From NCBI RefSeq assembly GCF_018069895.1, contig NZ_JAGQDH010000007.1, forward strand, positions 62,001 through 126,000: 64,000 nt of DNA. Direction: 5' to 3'. Under the pieces are notes generated by a model. The model saw only the letters and a program-made list of their open reading frames with translations, made no database searches and was not told where the DNA came from. Both the position numbers and the translations under genes were made by a program. Source of the stretch: Roseovarius autotrophicus. GTDB taxonomy: Bacteria > Pseudomonadota > Alphaproteobacteria > Rhodobacterales > Rhodobacteraceae. This document shows, piece after piece, positions 45,042-55,425 of this stretch; positions within the stretch are counted from its first letter, which is position 1; each line of letters opens with the position of its first letter.

Positions 45042-45944
45042 CTAGCCCGCCTCGAACGGGCGCAGGCTGTCGCGGAAGGCGTCCATGAATTCCAGCGTCA
45101 ACAGCGAGGGCGCGCCATGGACCGGGCGCACCAGGGCCAGCCGATGCACCACCTCGGGCACGAAGGGGCGATGGATCAGCCCACGCGCCTCATAACCCGC
45201 CGCGTCGAGCGCGCTGATCACCGAGACGCCCGCCCCGCGCAGCACAAGCTCGCAGGCGGCGGTGAACTGGCGGATCTCGATGAGCGTGGTCATGGTGACG
45301 CCCTCGCTCAGGAACGCCTCGTTCAACGCACGGAAAAAGGCGCTGTCGCGGCGCGTATGGATCATCCGCTCCTTCTTCAGATCGGCAGGCGTGATCGTCG
45401 CCTTGCGTTCCAGCGGATGGCACGGCGGCAGGATGCAGACCGTTCGGATCGGCACCACCTCGGACAGGACTGCCGGATGCCCCTCGAACCCGTCGGTAAT
45501 GCCGCAATCGAACTGCTCGCCCACGATCCATTCGAGGATGCGCTCGGGGCGGTCGGGCTCGACCGTGGCGGTCACGCCAGGACGATCGGCCAGAAACCGC
45601 GCCAACACGCCGGGAAGATGCGAGTTGGCAAAACCCGGCAGGCAGGCAAGGCGCAGATGCCCCGCCTTGCGGTCATTGAGATGGCGGCTCGCCTCGCCGA
45701 TCCGGTCGAGCGTTTCCAGCACGCGGTGAATGTCAGGCAACAGAAACCGCGCCTCCTGCGTCGGCACAAGCCGTCCGTCGCGCCGGTCAAGAAGGGCAAA
45801 GCCCACCTGCCCCGAGAGATCCGACAGCAGCCGACTGACCGCCGGTTGGGAAATCCCGAGTTCCTCGGCGGCGCGTGTCATCGAGCCGGTCGCGGCGACA
45901 CGATCGAGGGCTTCGAGCTGGCGCAAGCGCAGGCGGGACGACAA
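45042..45944 (-). CDS. LysR-family transcription regulator
   Basis: A 300-residue LysR regulator with an N-terminal HTH (MSSRLRLRQLEALDRVAATG, SMTRAAEELGISQPAVSRLL, residues 1-60) and a C-terminal co-inducer domain. It faces the lhp genes and is divergent from ugpBAEC. A perfect 15-bp palindrome with the LysR T-N11-A pattern lies 37 bp upstream of its start, so it most likely controls the ugp operon and itself. The ligand is unknown. Confidence 0.93.
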   Translation of the reverse strand: MSSRLRLRQLEALDRVAATGSMTRAAEELGISQPAVSRLLSDLSGQVGFALLDRRDGRLVPTQEARFLLPDIHRVLETLDRIGEASRHLNDRKAGHLRLACLPGFANSHLPGVLARFLADRPGVTATVEPDRPERILEWIVGEQFDCGITDGFEGHPAVLSEVVPIRTVCILPPCHPLERKATITPADLKKERMIHTRRDSAFFRALNEAFLSEGVTMTTLIEIRQFTAACELVLRGAGVSVISALDAAGYEARGLIHRPFVPEVVHRLALVRPVHGAPSLLTLEFMDAFRDSLRPFEAG

Positions 45945-45980
45945 CGAGCGGCTCCGATCAGGATGAAGGGAAGTGTGACG

Positions 45981-45995
45981 ATAATATGATATTAT
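45981..45995. promoter_or_regulatory. Perfect 15-bp palindrome, LysR-box candidate
   Basis: ATAATATGATATTAT is fully symmetric around 45988 and matches the LysR T-N11-A dyad pattern. It sits in the 168-bp divergent region, 37 bp before lysR and 118 bp before ugpB, in the only strongly AT-rich part of this stretch. Confidence 0.6.
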
Positions 45996-46112
45996 GAACG
46001 CAAGCGTAAATACATCATTGCCTTATGTCAAATTGCGTGTAGCGTGAAGAATGCAAGAATCCCGCAGCCGACAGGGGATGCCCGGCTGCGCACCGCCAAT
46101 GGAGAGGACACC

Positions 46113-47426
46113 ATGATCAAACGGGCCTTCGGCGCGCTGCTCGCCGCCACCACCATCATCACACCGCTTGCCGCCACGGCGCAGACCGAAATCCGGTTCT
46201 GGCACGCTTTCACAGGCCGTCTGGGCGACCTGCTGGCCGAGCAGGTCGCAACCTTCAACGCCAGCCAGTCCGATTACACCGTCGCCGCCACCCACAAGGG
46301 CAACTATTCCGAGACGCTCAATGCCGGGATCGCCGCCTTCCGCGCCCGCGAACAGCCGCATATCCTTCAGGTTTTCGAGGTCGGCACAGCCACGATGATG
46401 GCCGCCAAGGGCGCGATCAATCCCGTCTATCAGGTGATGACCGACTCGGGCCTGCCCTTCGATCCCGACGCCTATTTGCCCGCCGTCACCGGCTATTACA
46501 CCACCGCAGAAGGGCAGATGCTGTCGCTGCCCTACAACTCGTCAACGCAGGTGCTCTATGTCAACCGCGACGCGCTCGCCGGGGCCGGGATCGACCCCGA
46601 TACCGACCTGAGCACCTGGCAGAACGTCGATGCGGTGCTCGGCCAACTCAAGGAGGCGGGCCACAGCTGCCCCTACACCACCTCCTGGCAAAGCTGGGTG
46701 CATCTGGAAAGCTTCTCGGCCTATCACAATGTGCCCTTCGCCACGCAGGCGAACGGGTTTGACGGGCTGGACACCGAGCTGGCCTTCAACGGGCCGGTGC
46801 AGGTGCAGCACATCGCCAAGATGGGCGAATGGGCAAGGGACGGCAAGTTCGTCTATGCCGGACGCCGTAACGAGGCAGGCGCCAATTTCCGCAGCGGCAG
46901 CTGCGCACTCTTCACCGAAAGTTCAGCCGGCTATGCCGGGGTGAAGGCCGAGGCGCAGTTCGAGTTCGAAATCCGCCACCTGCCCTATTGGGACGGCGTC
47001 GAGGGCGCGCCGCAGAACACCATCATCGGCGGCGCCTCGCTGTGGGTGCTGGGCGGGCATGACGCTGCGGAATACAAGGCCGTGGCCGCCTTCATGAACT
47101 TCCTCTCCTCGCCCGAGATCCAGGCCAAGTGGCATCAGGACACCGGCTATCTGCCGATCACCATGGCTGCGGCCGAGCGGACCCGGGCACAGGGGTTCTA
47201 CGAGGCCAACCCCGGCACCGACGTGGCGATCCGGCAGATGACCGCGAAAGAGCCGACCGAGAACTCCAAGGGCCTGCGCCTTGGCTCCTTCGACCAGATC
47301 CGCGCCATCATCGACGAGGAACTCGAGGCCGTCTGGGCCGGCGACAAGACCGCACAAGCCGCGCTCGACACCGCCGTGACACGCGGTAACGCGCTGCTGC
47401 GCCGCTTCGAACAAGCCAACCGCTAA
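46113..47426 (+). CDS. ugpB: sn-Glycerol-3-phosphate ABC transporter substrate-binding protein UgpB
   Basis: A 437-residue periplasmic receptor with a signal peptide (MIKRAFGALLAATTIITPLA, cleavage at ATAQ/T). It is collinear with E. coli UgpB: FWHAFTGRLGDLLAEQV, HKGNYSETLNAGIAAFRARE, LPYNSSTQVLYVNRDAL, QNTIIGGASLWVL and DTGYLPITMAA. It binds glycerol-3-phosphate or glycerophosphodiesters. The start at 46113 has a GGAGAG site. A strong stem-loop separates it from ugpA. Confidence 0.96.
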   Translation: MIKRAFGALLAATTIITPLAATAQTEIRFWHAFTGRLGDLLAEQVATFNASQSDYTVAATHKGNYSETLNAGIAAFRAREQPHILQVFEVGTATMMAAKGAINPVYQVMTDSGLPFDPDAYLPAVTGYYTTAEGQMLSLPYNSSTQVLYVNRDALAGAGIDPDTDLSTWQNVDAVLGQLKEAGHSCPYTTSWQSWVHLESFSAYHNVPFATQANGFDGLDTELAFNGPVQVQHIAKMGEWARDGKFVYAGRRNEAGANFRSGSCALFTESSAGYAGVKAEAQFEFEIRHLPYWDGVEGAPQNTIIGGASLWVLGGHDAAEYKAVAAFMNFLSSPEIQAKWHQDTGYLPITMAAAERTRAQGFYEANPGTDVAIRQMTAKEPTENSKGLRLGSFDQIRAIIDEELEAVWAGDKTAQAALDTAVTRGNALLRRFEQANR

Positions 47427-47437
47427 GACAAGGAGCG

Positions 47438-47460
47438 GGCCGGGCCACGCGCCCGGCCCC
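47438..47460 (+). other. Stem-loop between ugpB and ugpA
   Basis: Perfect 8-bp inverted repeat GGGCCGGG/CCCGGCCC with a 7-nt loop, 11 bp after the ugpB stop. It mirrors the stem-loop after the other binding-protein gene (36090-36114) and probably raises receptor expression over permeases. Confidence 0.65.
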
Positions 47461-47474
47461 CGACGATCCGCACC

Positions 47475-48356
47475 ATGGAAAAACGCGTCACCTTCAAGGG
47501 TTGGCTTCTGCCGCTCTGCCTGATCGCCCCGCAAGTGGCGATCTCGGCGGTGTTCTTCTTCTATCCGGCGGGACAGGCGATCTGGCAATCTCTGTTCATT
47601 CCCGATCCGTTCGGCCTGTCCTCGCAATTCGTGGGCATGGGTAATTTCGATTTCCTGCTCTCGGATCCCTATTACCGCGCCGCCTTCCGCACCACGGCGA
47701 TCTTTTCGGCACTGGTTACGCTGGCGGCGATGGTGCCCGCGCTGTTTCTGGCGGTGATGGCCGACCGGCTGGTGAAATCCGCCGGGGCCTATCGCACCCT
47801 GCTGATCTGGCCCTATGCGGTCGCGCCTGCAGTGGCGGGGGTGCTGTGGATGTTCATGTTCAATACCCGCGTCGGCGTCGTCGCGTGGTATCTGGGGCAA
47901 CTGGGCTATGACTGGAACCATGTGCTGAACGGGCAGGAGGCCATGGGTCTTGTCGTCGTCGCCTCGGCCTGGGGGCGGATCAGCTACAATTTCCTGTTCT
48001 TCTTCGCGGCGCTTCAGGCAGTGCCCCGCTCGGTGATCGAGGCGGCGGCGATCGACGGCGCGCGCTTCTGGCGGCGCTTCTTCACCATCGTGCTGCCGCT
48101 TCTGTCACCCACCACATTCTTTCTGCTGGTGGTCAACATCGTCTATGCCTTCTTCGAGACCTTCGGCGTGATCCACACGATCACCGCGGGCGGGCCGCAA
48201 CAGGCCACCACGATCCTGGTCTACAAGGTCTATGCCGACGGGTTCGTGGGCCAGGATCTCGGATCTTCGGCAGCGCAATCGGTAATCCTGCTGCTCGTGG
48301 TGGGTGTGCTTACGGTGCTGCAATTCAAGTATATCGAGAAACGGGTGCATTACTGA
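47475..48356 (+). CDS. ugpA: sn-Glycerol-3-phosphate ABC transporter permease UgpA
   Basis: A 293-residue inner-membrane permease of the MalF type with six helices. The EAA-loop is [20 protein letters not shown]; the N-terminus ([20 protein letters not shown]) is the first helix. Its TGA overlaps the ATG of ugpE by one base. It forms the channel with UgpE. Confidence 0.95.
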   Translation: MEKRVTFKGWLLPLCLIAPQVAISAVFFFYPAGQAIWQSLFIPDPFGLSSQFVGMGNFDFLLSDPYYRAAFRTTAIFSALVTLAAMVPALFLAVMADRLVKSAGAYRTLLIWPYAVAPAVAGVLWMFMFNTRVGVVAWYLGQLGYDWNHVLNGQEAMGLVVVASAWGRISYNFLFFFAALQAVPRSVIEAAAIDGARFWRRFFTIVLPLLSPTTFFLLVVNIVYAFFETFGVIHTITAGGPQQATTILVYKVYADGFVGQDLGSSAAQSVILLLVVGVLTVLQFKYIEKRVHY

Positions 48357-49210
48357 TGAGCACATCCTCAGGCATGGTGGAACGGCACGGCGCGGGGCTC
48401 TGGCTGACGCATGTGGGGATGATCGCGGGCGTGCTGGTGATCTTCTTTCCGATATGGCTGGCCTTCGTCGCCTCGACCGTTACCCAACCAGAGATCGTGC
48501 GCCCGCCGATGCCGCTCTGGCCCGGCGACCGGCTGGTCGAGAATTACACCGCCGCGCTTTTCTCGGGGGTCAATGTGCCGGTGGCGGTGATGCTGATGAA
48601 CTCGCTCGTGATGGCCATGGGCATCGCGGTCGGCAAGATCATCATCTCGTTGCTGTCGGCCTTCGCCATCGTCTATTTCCGCTTTCCGGGGCGCAACCTG
48701 TTCTTCTGGCTCATCTTCCTGACGCTCATGCTGCCGGTCGAGGTGCGCATCCTGCCCACCTACGAGGTGATCGCGGGTTTTGGCATGCTCAACAGCTATT
48801 CGGGTCTGATCTTTCCGCTCATCGCCTCGGCCACGGCCACGTTCCTGTTCCGGCAGTTCTACATGACCGTGCCCGACGAACTGGCCGAGGCCGCCCGCGT
48901 CGATGGCGCGCGCCCGATGCGCTTTTTCCGCGACATTCTCCTGCCGATGAGCCGCACCAATATCGCGGCGCTGTTCGTGATCCTCTTCATCTACGGCTGG
49001 AACCAGTATCTCTGGCCGCTCCTGATCACCACGGACCCGTCGATGAACACCATCGTGATGGGGATCAAGCAGATGTTCCCTTCAGGAGACGACGTGGCCG
49101 ACTGGCCGGTGATCATGGCCACCTCGATCCTTGCGATGATCCCGCCGGTATTGGTGGTCATCTCGATGCAGAAACTTTTCATCCGCGGCCTCGTGGACAG
49201 CGAGAAATAG
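48356..49210 (+). CDS. ugpE: sn-Glycerol-3-phosphate ABC transporter permease UgpE
   Basis: A 284-residue inner-membrane permease of the MalG type with six helices and the EAA-loop [20 protein letters not shown]. It is coupled to ugpA by a TGATG overlap and followed by ugpC after 2 nt. The ugpB-ugpA-ugpE-ugpC order is the classical one. Confidence 0.95.
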   Translation: MSTSSGMVERHGAGLWLTHVGMIAGVLVIFFPIWLAFVASTVTQPEIVRPPMPLWPGDRLVENYTAALFSGVNVPVAVMLMNSLVMAMGIAVGKIIISLLSAFAIVYFRFPGRNLFFWLIFLTLMLPVEVRILPTYEVIAGFGMLNSYSGLIFPLIASATATFLFRQFYMTVPDELAEAARVDGARPMRFFRDILLPMSRTNIAALFVILFIYGWNQYLWPLLITTDPSMNTIVMGIKQMFPSGDDVADWPVIMATSILAMIPPVLVVISMQKLFIRGLVDSEK

Positions 49211-49212
49211 AC

Positions 49213-50262
49213 ATGGCGACGGTAGAACTCGACAACATCCGCAAGCGTTTCGGCTCCGAGGAGGTGATCGGGGGCGTAAGCCTTTCGGTCGCCGACGGCG
49301 AGTTCATCGTCATCGTCGGCCCCTCGGGTTGTGGCAAGTCCACCCTCCTGCGCATGGTCGCCGGGCTGGAAACGATCACCGAGGGCGAATTGCGCATCGG
49401 CGGGCAGCGCGCCAACGACCGCGAACCGATGGACCGCGACATCGCCATGGTGTTCCAGAACTACGCTCTCTATCCGCACATGAGCGTGGCGCAGAACATG
49501 GGCTACGGGCTGCGCATCAAGGGCCTGCCCAAGGCCGAGATAGACGCCAAGGTGGCCGAGGCGGCGCGACTGCTGCAACTCGACGCACTTCTGGACCGCC
49601 GCCCGCGTGACCTTTCGGGTGGTCAGCGACAGCGCGTGGCCATGGGGCGTGCCATCGTGCGCGAACCGTCGGTCTTCCTCTTCGACGAGCCGCTCTCGAA
49701 TCTCGATGCCAAGCTGCGCGTGCAGATGCGCCTCGAGATCCGCGAGTTGCAACGCAAGCTGGGCGTGACCGCGCTCTACGTCACCCATGATCAGGTCGAG
49801 GCGATGACCATGGCCGACCGCATGATCGTGATGAACGCGGGGATAGCCGAGCAGATCGGCACGCCCATGGAGGTCTACGAGCGTCCCGCCACCCGCTTTG
49901 CGGCGCAGTTCATCGGCAGCCCGGCGATGAACGTGCTGCCCGCCGAGGCGCGCGAGGACGGTCTGCACCTTGGCGCGGCCACCCTGCCCAATCCGGGCGC
50001 GTTGCGCGGGCCTGTGCTGCTCGGATTGCGCCCCGAACATCTCAACCCCGATCCGCAAGGCCCCATCGAGATGCAGGTGATGCTAGCTGAACCACTGGGC
50101 GCAAACACTCTGCTGCATGGCCGCCTCGCTTCGGGTGCGGCTTTCACCGCCAGCCTGCCGGGCGTGCACCGCGCCGATGCCGAGCGCACCACTCTGCGCC
50201 TGTCGATCGCCGGCGAAAACCTGCACCTCTTCGACCCGGACACCGGCCGGCGCCTCAACTGA
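49213..50262 (+). CDS. ugpC: sn-Glycerol-3-phosphate ABC transporter ATP-binding protein UgpC
   Basis: A 349-residue ATPase with Walker [17 protein letters not shown], signature [15 protein letters not shown] and Walker [16 protein letters not shown], and a C-terminal MalK-type regulatory domain (about 240-349). The start ATG at 49213 ([20 protein letters not shown]) is used; a far upstream start is antisense to nothing meaningful and was discarded. Its stop is followed by a 289-bp convergent gap. No ugpQ is present. Confidence 0.96.
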   Translation: MATVELDNIRKRFGSEEVIGGVSLSVADGEFIVIVGPSGCGKSTLLRMVAGLETITEGELRIGGQRANDREPMDRDIAMVFQNYALYPHMSVAQNMGYGLRIKGLPKAEIDAKVAEAARLLQLDALLDRRPRDLSGGQRQRVAMGRAIVREPSVFLFDEPLSNLDAKLRVQMRLEIRELQRKLGVTALYVTHDQVEAMTMADRMIVMNAGIAEQIGTPMEVYERPATRFAAQFIGSPAMNVLPAEAREDGLHLGAATLPNPGALRGPVLLGLRPEHLNPDPQGPIEMQVMLAEPLGANTLLHGRLASGAAFTASLPGVHRADAERTTLRLSIAGENLHLFDPDTGRRLN

Positions 50263-50551
50263 GCCCCCTGCGATGCGCACAAAAACGGTGAGCCGCCACA
50301 GGCGCAGCGCATCAATGGAAAATGAAGGCCGAGGCACCGTCCTCCCAGTGCGCCGCACCAGGGCTAAAGCGCCACGACACCCCGGAACCCTTCCTTGCCA
50401 AAGCGGCTGACGGTTCAGCAGCCTGACGGAGATGACCGGCCAAAGCCGGATGACAAGGATGGCGTCCGCCCGCCACGGCATATCGGGGGTCTCAGGTGCG
50501 ATCATTCGCGTTCACGCCTCGCGCGGAGCCGCTGCGCGCAAGCGGGGCGCG
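50263..50551. other. Convergent intergenic region ugpC / hutC
   Basis: 289 bp between the ugpC and hutC stops. It holds only a short hairpin CCGGC-CAAA-GCCGG (50436-50449) and no recognisable gene, repeat or promoter. Confidence 0.5.
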
Positions 50552-51250
50552 TCACATCTCCGTGACCAGGCGATAGCCCGGCGCATAGGTCAGCGTGACC
50601 GCCGTGATCGGCGTGGTATCGGAAAAGGTGGTGCGGTCCACGGCGAACAGGGCCGCGCCTTCATCGCATGCCAGATCCGCGGCAAGCGCGCGGTCGGCAG
50701 CGCGGGCGTAAAAGCCGAGATCGCCGCCCGAGAAGGCAATGTTGCGCACCAGCCACTCATTCGCGCTCTGCGCGTCAAAGCACAGCCCGGGCCCGGCCAC
50801 CGCAGGGTTGAGCCAGCGGCTCTCCAGGCAGAAGGGCCGATCATCGGCCAGATGCAACGCCCGCACGAAGCGCAGTTCGGACATGCTGCCGTCCATCAGG
50901 CGCAGGGCTTTCCGAACCTCTGTCGGGGCAGGCGCAAGCCGGTCGGCCAGAAGCCGGTAGCCATATCCCTGCCCGCGTCCCTCGATGTCCTGGCGTATGA
51001 TGGATATCTCGAATGTCGCCTTGCGCACCGGGGTCAGCGCAACCCGCGTGCCCCCCTTGCGCCGCCGTTCGAGATAGCCCGCCTCGGCCAGATCGCGCAG
51101 CGCGCGGTTCACCGTTGCGCGCGCACAGCCGAATTCCTCGGCAAGATCGGCCTCGTGCGGGATCTGCGCGCCGGGTGGCCAGATCCGGCTGCGGATGCGG
51201 CGCAGCGCCTCGGCACGCAGCGATTGCCATGTGACGGAGCCGGCAATCAC
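50552..51250 (-). CDS. hutC: Histidine utilization repressor HutC (GntR/UTRA)
   Basis: A 232-residue repressor: GntR winged helix (about 1-70; IPHEADLAEEFGCARATVNR, ALRDLAEAGYLERRRKGGTR) and a UTRA ligand domain (PFCLESRWLNPAVAGPG), which binds urocanate in this family. Its start overlaps the hutF stop by 4 nt. It probably represses both the hutF-hutC and the hutIHGU transcripts through the dyad at 52669-52686. Confidence 0.94.
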   Translation of the reverse strand: MIAGSVTWQSLRAEALRRIRSRIWPPGAQIPHEADLAEEFGCARATVNRALRDLAEAGYLERRRKGGTRVALTPVRKATFEISIIRQDIEGRGQGYGYRLLADRLAPAPTEVRKALRLMDGSMSELRFVRALHLADDRPFCLESRWLNPAVAGPGLCFDAQSANEWLVRNIAFSGGDLGFYARAADRALAADLACDEGAALFAVDRTTFSDTTPITAVTLTYAPGYRLVTEM

Positions 51251-52635
51251 AACGCCGCCAGACGCCGCGTCACGGCGCGATAGGCGCGGGTGATGTCATC
51301 GTGCTTCACATGCCTTCCCTCGCTCACCAGATGCCGCCCTGCCGACCAGACGTCGCACACCGCGCGATCATCGGCGGCGAAGATGAAGGCGTCAAGCAGG
51401 CTGTCGCCCTGCCGCCCCTCCAGATCGACATGGCCAGTGTCCAGCGCCACAAGATCAGCCAGCTTGCCCACTGCCAGCACGCCCGCATCGCGCCCGCAGG
51501 CTTTTGCCCCGCCGCGCGCCGCGCTTTCCAGAAGCACCCGCCCGGTAGAGCGGTCGGCAGTCGCCAGCGCCGCGCGCGAACGGTCACGCAGGCGCTGCGA
51601 ATAGTCGAGGCTGCGCAACTCCTCCGACAGGCTGATACGGATGTTGCTGTCCGAGCCGATGCCCCAGAGGCCACCTGCACCGGTCCAGGCCACACCGTCG
51701 AAAATCCCGTCGCCAAGGCTGGATTCGGTGATCGGGCAAAGACCGGCGACCGCGCCCGTGGCCGCCAGCGTCAGGGTCTCCCGGCGCTGCATCTGGGTGC
51801 AATGGATCAGGCACCAGCGGGCGGTGACCTGCGCATGATCCAGCAACCATTCGACAGGGCGTGCGCCCCGGACCGCCTGCACCTCCTCGACCTCGGCCAC
51901 CTGTTCGGCCAGATGCATGTGCAATGGTGCGTCGGGGCGCAGCGCAACCGCCATCGCCAGTCCCTCGGGCGAGACCGCCCGCAGACTGTGCGGCGCCACG
52001 CCCAGCCGGGCATCGCCGGGCAGCGCGGCCAGCGCTTGCCCGGCCTCATCGACGAGGCGGGCAAAGCGATCAGGATCGTTGCCGAAACGGATCTGCCCCG
52101 CGGCCAGCGCGCGCTGGTCGCAGCCACCGTATTGATAAAGCACCGGCAGCAGCGTCAGACCGATCCCGCTTTGCCCTGCGGCGGCCACGACGCGCGCCGA
52201 CATCTCGGCCAGTGACTGATAGGGCCGACCGCCGGGCGCGTGGTGCAGATAGTGGAACTCTGCCACCGCGGCATAGCCGGATTCGAGCATCTGCATCTGC
52301 ACGAAGGCGGTGATCGCCTGCACATCGTCGGGGCCGAGCCGGTCGAGAAAGCGGAACATGAGCTGGCGCCATGTCCAGAACGTGTCACGCGGATCAGGGC
52401 CGCGGCGCTCGGTGAGGCCAGCCATGGCGCGCTGAAAGGCATGGCTGTGCAGATTGGCCGGCGCAGGCAGAAGCGCGCCCACGCGCCGCGCGCCCGGCTC
52501 GGGTCGGCTGTCGGGGCGCAGCGCCGCGATTCGCCCCGCGTCATCCAGCGTCACTGCAACATCGCGCGCCCAGCCTCCGGCCAACAGCGCCTGTTCGGCC
52601 CAGATACGCAGTGCAGTTATGGTTCTGGCGGTCAT
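51247..52635 (-). CDS. hutF: Formimidoylglutamate deiminase HutF
   Basis: A 462-residue amidohydrolase that converts N-formimidoyl-L-glutamate to N-formyl-L-glutamate and ammonia, the fourth step of the five-step histidine pathway. Metal and substrate motifs are [41 protein letters not shown] and [11 protein letters not shown]. The ATG at 52635 ([20 protein letters not shown]) is used; the longer frame reaches into the divergent promoter. It leads the leftward hutF-hutC operon. Confidence 0.96.
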   Translation of the reverse strand: MTARTITALRIWAEQALLAGGWARDVAVTLDDAGRIAALRPDSRPEPGARRVGALLPAPANLHSHAFQRAMAGLTERRGPDPRDTFWTWRQLMFRFLDRLGPDDVQAITAFVQMQMLESGYAAVAEFHYLHHAPGGRPYQSLAEMSARVVAAAGQSGIGLTLLPVLYQYGGCDQRALAAGQIRFGNDPDRFARLVDEAGQALAALPGDARLGVAPHSLRAVSPEGLAMAVALRPDAPLHMHLAEQVAEVEEVQAVRGARPVEWLLDHAQVTARWCLIHCTQMQRRETLTLAATGAVAGLCPITESSLGDGIFDGVAWTGAGGLWGIGSDSNIRISLSEELRSLDYSQRLRDRSRAALATADRSTGRVLLESAARGGAKACGRDAGVLAVGKLADLVALDTGHVDLEGRQGDSLLDAFIFAADDRAVCDVWSAGRHLVSEGRHVKHDDITRAYRAVTRRLAAL

Positions 52636-52668
52636 CGCGTTCCCCGTCGTTTGCCCGTTGACTCGAAA

Positions 52669-52686
52669 ATTAAGTATAGACATAAT
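52669..52686. promoter_or_regulatory. HutC operator candidate in the hutF/hutI divergent promoter
   Basis: An 18-bp imperfect dyad, ATTAAGTATAGACATAAT, of the form ATTA-x-GT-x-TA-x-AC-x-TAAT. Its core matches the GntR/HutC half-site pattern GT-N-TA-N-AC. It lies in the 76-bp gap between hutF and hutI, positioned to repress both operons. Confidence 0.7.
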
Positions 52687-52711
52687 CTGCGAAAGCGAAG
52701 GGGGAATCAAG

Positions 52712-53908
52712 ATGCAAATGCCGCAGCCGCAACTTCTGACCAACGCCAGGCTGGCCATGCCGGTCGCGCCGGTTGACGGGCGCGGGGCGGTGGTGATCGG
52801 GGGCGACCGGATCCTCTGGGTCGGACCCGAGGACGCGCTGCCCGCCGATTACACAAGCCTCGCGCGCCAGGACATGGAAGGGCGGCTTATTACCCCTGCC
52901 CTGATCGATTGCCACACCCATCTGGTGCATGGCGGCAATCGCGCGCGCGAGTTCGAGATGCGGCTCGAAGGCGCTTCATACGAGGACATCGCCCGCGCGG
53001 GCGGCGGCATTGTCTCGACGGTCGAAGCCACGCGCAACGCCTCCGGGGACGACCTGCTGGCACAGGCTCTGCCGCGGCTGGATGCGCTGCTGGCTGAAGG
53101 TGCGACGACCATCGAGGTCAAGTCGGGCTACGGGCTTGATCGCGAGACCGAGTTGCGGATGCTCCGTGTCGCCCGTGCCCTCGGGCGGGCGCGCCCGGTG
53201 CGGCTGCGCACCACCTTTCTCGGGGCCCACGCGGTGCCGAAAGGGCAGGATGGCGACCGCTATATCGACGAGATCTGCATCCCCACCTTGCAAGCGGCCC
53301 ATGACGAGGGGCTGGTCGATGCGGTCGATGGTTTCTGCGAGGGGATCGCCTTTTCACCCGCCCAGATCGCACGGGTCTTTGATGCCGCGCGCCGCCTTGA
53401 CCTGCCGGTCAAGCTGCATGCCGAGCAACTGTCGCATCAGGGTGGATGCCAGTTGGCGGCGCGGTATCGGGCGCTTTCGGTCGATCATGTCGAATACGCG
53501 ACCGAGGCCGATGCCCGCGCCCTGGCCGCCGCCGGAACCGTTGCCGTTCTGCTGCCCGGCGCATTCTACTTCCTGCGCGAGGCGCAATTGCCGCCGATCG
53601 CCGCTTTTCGTGCCCATGGCGTGCCTATGGCGCTTGGCACCGACTGCAATCCCGGCTCGTCGCCGCTGACCTCGCTGCTGCTGGCCATGAACATGGCCTG
53701 CACCCTGTTCCGGATGACCCCGGACGAGGCCCTGCGCGCCGTCACCATCCATGCCGCCCGCGCTCTCGGACTCACGGATTGCGGGATCCTCGCCGCAGGC
53801 AAGCGTGCCGATCTGGCGGTCTGGAATGTCGAAACCGTCGCCGAACTTGCCTATCGCATCGGCTTCAACCCGCTTCACGCCCGCATCTTTGGAGGACGCG
53901 CATGCTGA
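52712..53908 (+). CDS. hutI: Imidazolonepropionase HutI
   Basis: A 398-residue amidohydrolase that opens the imidazolone ring of 4-imidazolone-5-propionate. Metal motifs are [32 protein letters not shown] and [34 protein letters not shown] is a further signature. The ATG at 52712 (GGGGG ribosome site) is used rather than upstream frames. hutH starts inside its last codons. Confidence 0.97.
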   Translation: MQMPQPQLLTNARLAMPVAPVDGRGAVVIGGDRILWVGPEDALPADYTSLARQDMEGRLITPALIDCHTHLVHGGNRAREFEMRLEGASYEDIARAGGGIVSTVEATRNASGDDLLAQALPRLDALLAEGATTIEVKSGYGLDRETELRMLRVARALGRARPVRLRTTFLGAHAVPKGQDGDRYIDEICIPTLQAAHDEGLVDAVDGFCEGIAFSPAQIARVFDAARRLDLPVKLHAEQLSHQGGCQLAARYRALSVDHVEYATEADARALAAAGTVAVLLPGAFYFLREAQLPPIAAFRAHGVPMALGTDCNPGSSPLTSLLLAMNMACTLFRMTPDEALRAVTIHAARALGLTDCGILAAGKRADLAVWNVETVAELAYRIGFNPLHARIFGGRAC

Positions 53909-55425
53909 GTCTGACCCCAGGTTCCACCACGCTGGCACAACTTGAACGGCTGTGGCGCGACGGGCTGCCCGCACGCCTCGATCCGGCCGCCCGCCCCGGC
54001 GTCGAGGCTGCAGCCGCAGCCGTGCAGCGCGCAGCGATGGGGAACGCGGCGGTCTATGGCGTGAATACCGGTTTCGGCAAGCTTGCCTCGGTCAAGATCG
54101 CCGCCGGGGATACCGAGACGCTGCAACGCAACCTGATCCTGTCGCATTGCTGCGGCGTGGGCGACGCGCTCGATCCCGCCACCACACGGCTGATGATGGC
54201 GCTCAAGCTTCTGAGCCTCGGGCGCGGGGCCTCGGGCGTGCGATGGGAGATCGTCGCGCTCATCGAGGGGATGTTGGCGCGCGGCGTCGTGCCGGTGATC
54301 CCCTCCCAAGGCTCGGTCGGGGCCTCTGGCGATCTTGCGCCGCTTGCCCATATGGCCGCCGTCATGATCGGCGCGGGCGAGGCGACAGTCGCGGGCGCGC
54401 GGCTTCCCGGCGCAGAGGCGCTTGCCCGTGCGGGCCTCAGCCCCGTCGTGCTTGGCCCCAAGGAGGGGCTCGCGCTTATCAACGGCACCCAGTTTTCCAC
54501 CGCGCTTGCGCTCACCGGCCTTTTCGACGGCTGGCGCGCGGCCACCACCTCGATGGTCACGGCGTCGATGTCCACCGATGCGATCATGGGCTCCACCGCG
54601 CCCTTGCAGCCCGAAATCCACGATCTGCGCGGCCATGCCGGTCAGATCGAGGTGGCCCGCGAGATGCGCGCGCTGATGGACGGCTCGGAAATCCGCGAGA
54701 GCCACCGGGACGATGACGCCCGCGTGCAAGACCCCTATTGCATCCGCTGTCAGCCGCAGGTGGCGGGCGCCGCGCTCGACCTGCTTCGTCACGCCGCGCG
54801 CACGCTGGAAATCGAGGCCAATGCCGTCACCGACAATCCGCTTGTCCTGGGGCCGGGGCGGATCGTGTCGGGCGGCAACTTCCATGCCGAGCCGGTGGCC
54901 TTCGCCGCCGATATCATCGCGCTGGCGCTGGCCGAGATCGGGGCCATCGCGCAACGCCGCGTCGCGCTCATGGTCGATCCGACGCTGAGCCATGACCTGC
55001 CGCCGTTCCTGACGCCCGCGCCGGGCCTGAACTCGGGGCTGATGATCGCCGAGGTGACGACCGCAGCATTGATGAGCGAGAACAAGCATCTGGCCAATCC
55101 CTGCTCCACCGATTCGACCCCCACCTCGGCCAATCAGGAGGACCATGTGAGCATGGCCGCCCATGGCGCGCGGCGGCTGGGGCGGATGAACAGCAACCTT
55201 GCGGTCATCCTCGGGATCGAGGCAATTTGCGCCGCGCAGGGCATCGGGTTTCGCACGCCGCTACAGACCTCGCCGCGCCTGCAAGCGGTGATTGCCGCGC
55301 TGCGCGCAGAGGTGGCCCCGCTCGGGGCAGACCGTTTCCTTGCCCCCGATCTGGAGCGCGCGGCGGAAATGATCCGCTCCGGCGCGCTGATCTCGGCGGC
55401 GGGGCTGGAGGGTGTGCGGCCATGA
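53902..55425 (+). CDS. hutH: Histidine ammonia-lyase HutH
   Basis: A 507-residue enzyme that deaminates L-histidine to urocanate, the first step of the pathway. The Ala-Ser-Gly triad that forms the MIO prosthetic group is A141-S142-G143 ([14 protein letters not shown]). Family regions [28 protein letters not shown] and [14 protein letters not shown] are present. It overlaps hutI by 7 nt and hutG by 4 nt. Confidence 0.98.
   Translation: MLSLTPGSTTLAQLERLWRDGLPARLDPAARPGVEAAAAAVQRAAMGNAAVYGVNTGFGKLASVKIAAGDTETLQRNLILSHCCGVGDALDPATTRLMMALKLLSLGRGASGVRWEIVALIEGMLARGVVPVIPSQGSVGASGDLAPLAHMAAVMIGAGEATVAGARLPGAEALARAGLSPVVLGPKEGLALINGTQFSTALALTGLFDGWRAATTSMVTASMSTDAIMGSTAPLQPEIHDLRGHAGQIEVAREMRALMDGSEIRESHRDDDARVQDPYCIRCQPQVAGAALDLLRHAARTLEIEANAVTDNPLVLGPGRIVSGGNFHAEPVAFAADIIALALAEIGAIAQRRVALMVDPTLSHDLPPFLTPAPGLNSGLMIAEVTTAALMSENKHLANPCSTDSTPTSANQEDHVSMAAHGARRLGRMNSNLAVILGIEAICAAQGIGFRTPLQTSPRLQAVIAALRAEVAPLGADRFLAPDLERAAEMIRSGALISAAGLEGVRP

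Noticed and set aside
45945-46112. Possible Pho box upstream of ugpB (TGTCA near 46026)
   Set aside because: Only one half-like TGTCA is present and the 11-bp direct repeat spacing is missing.
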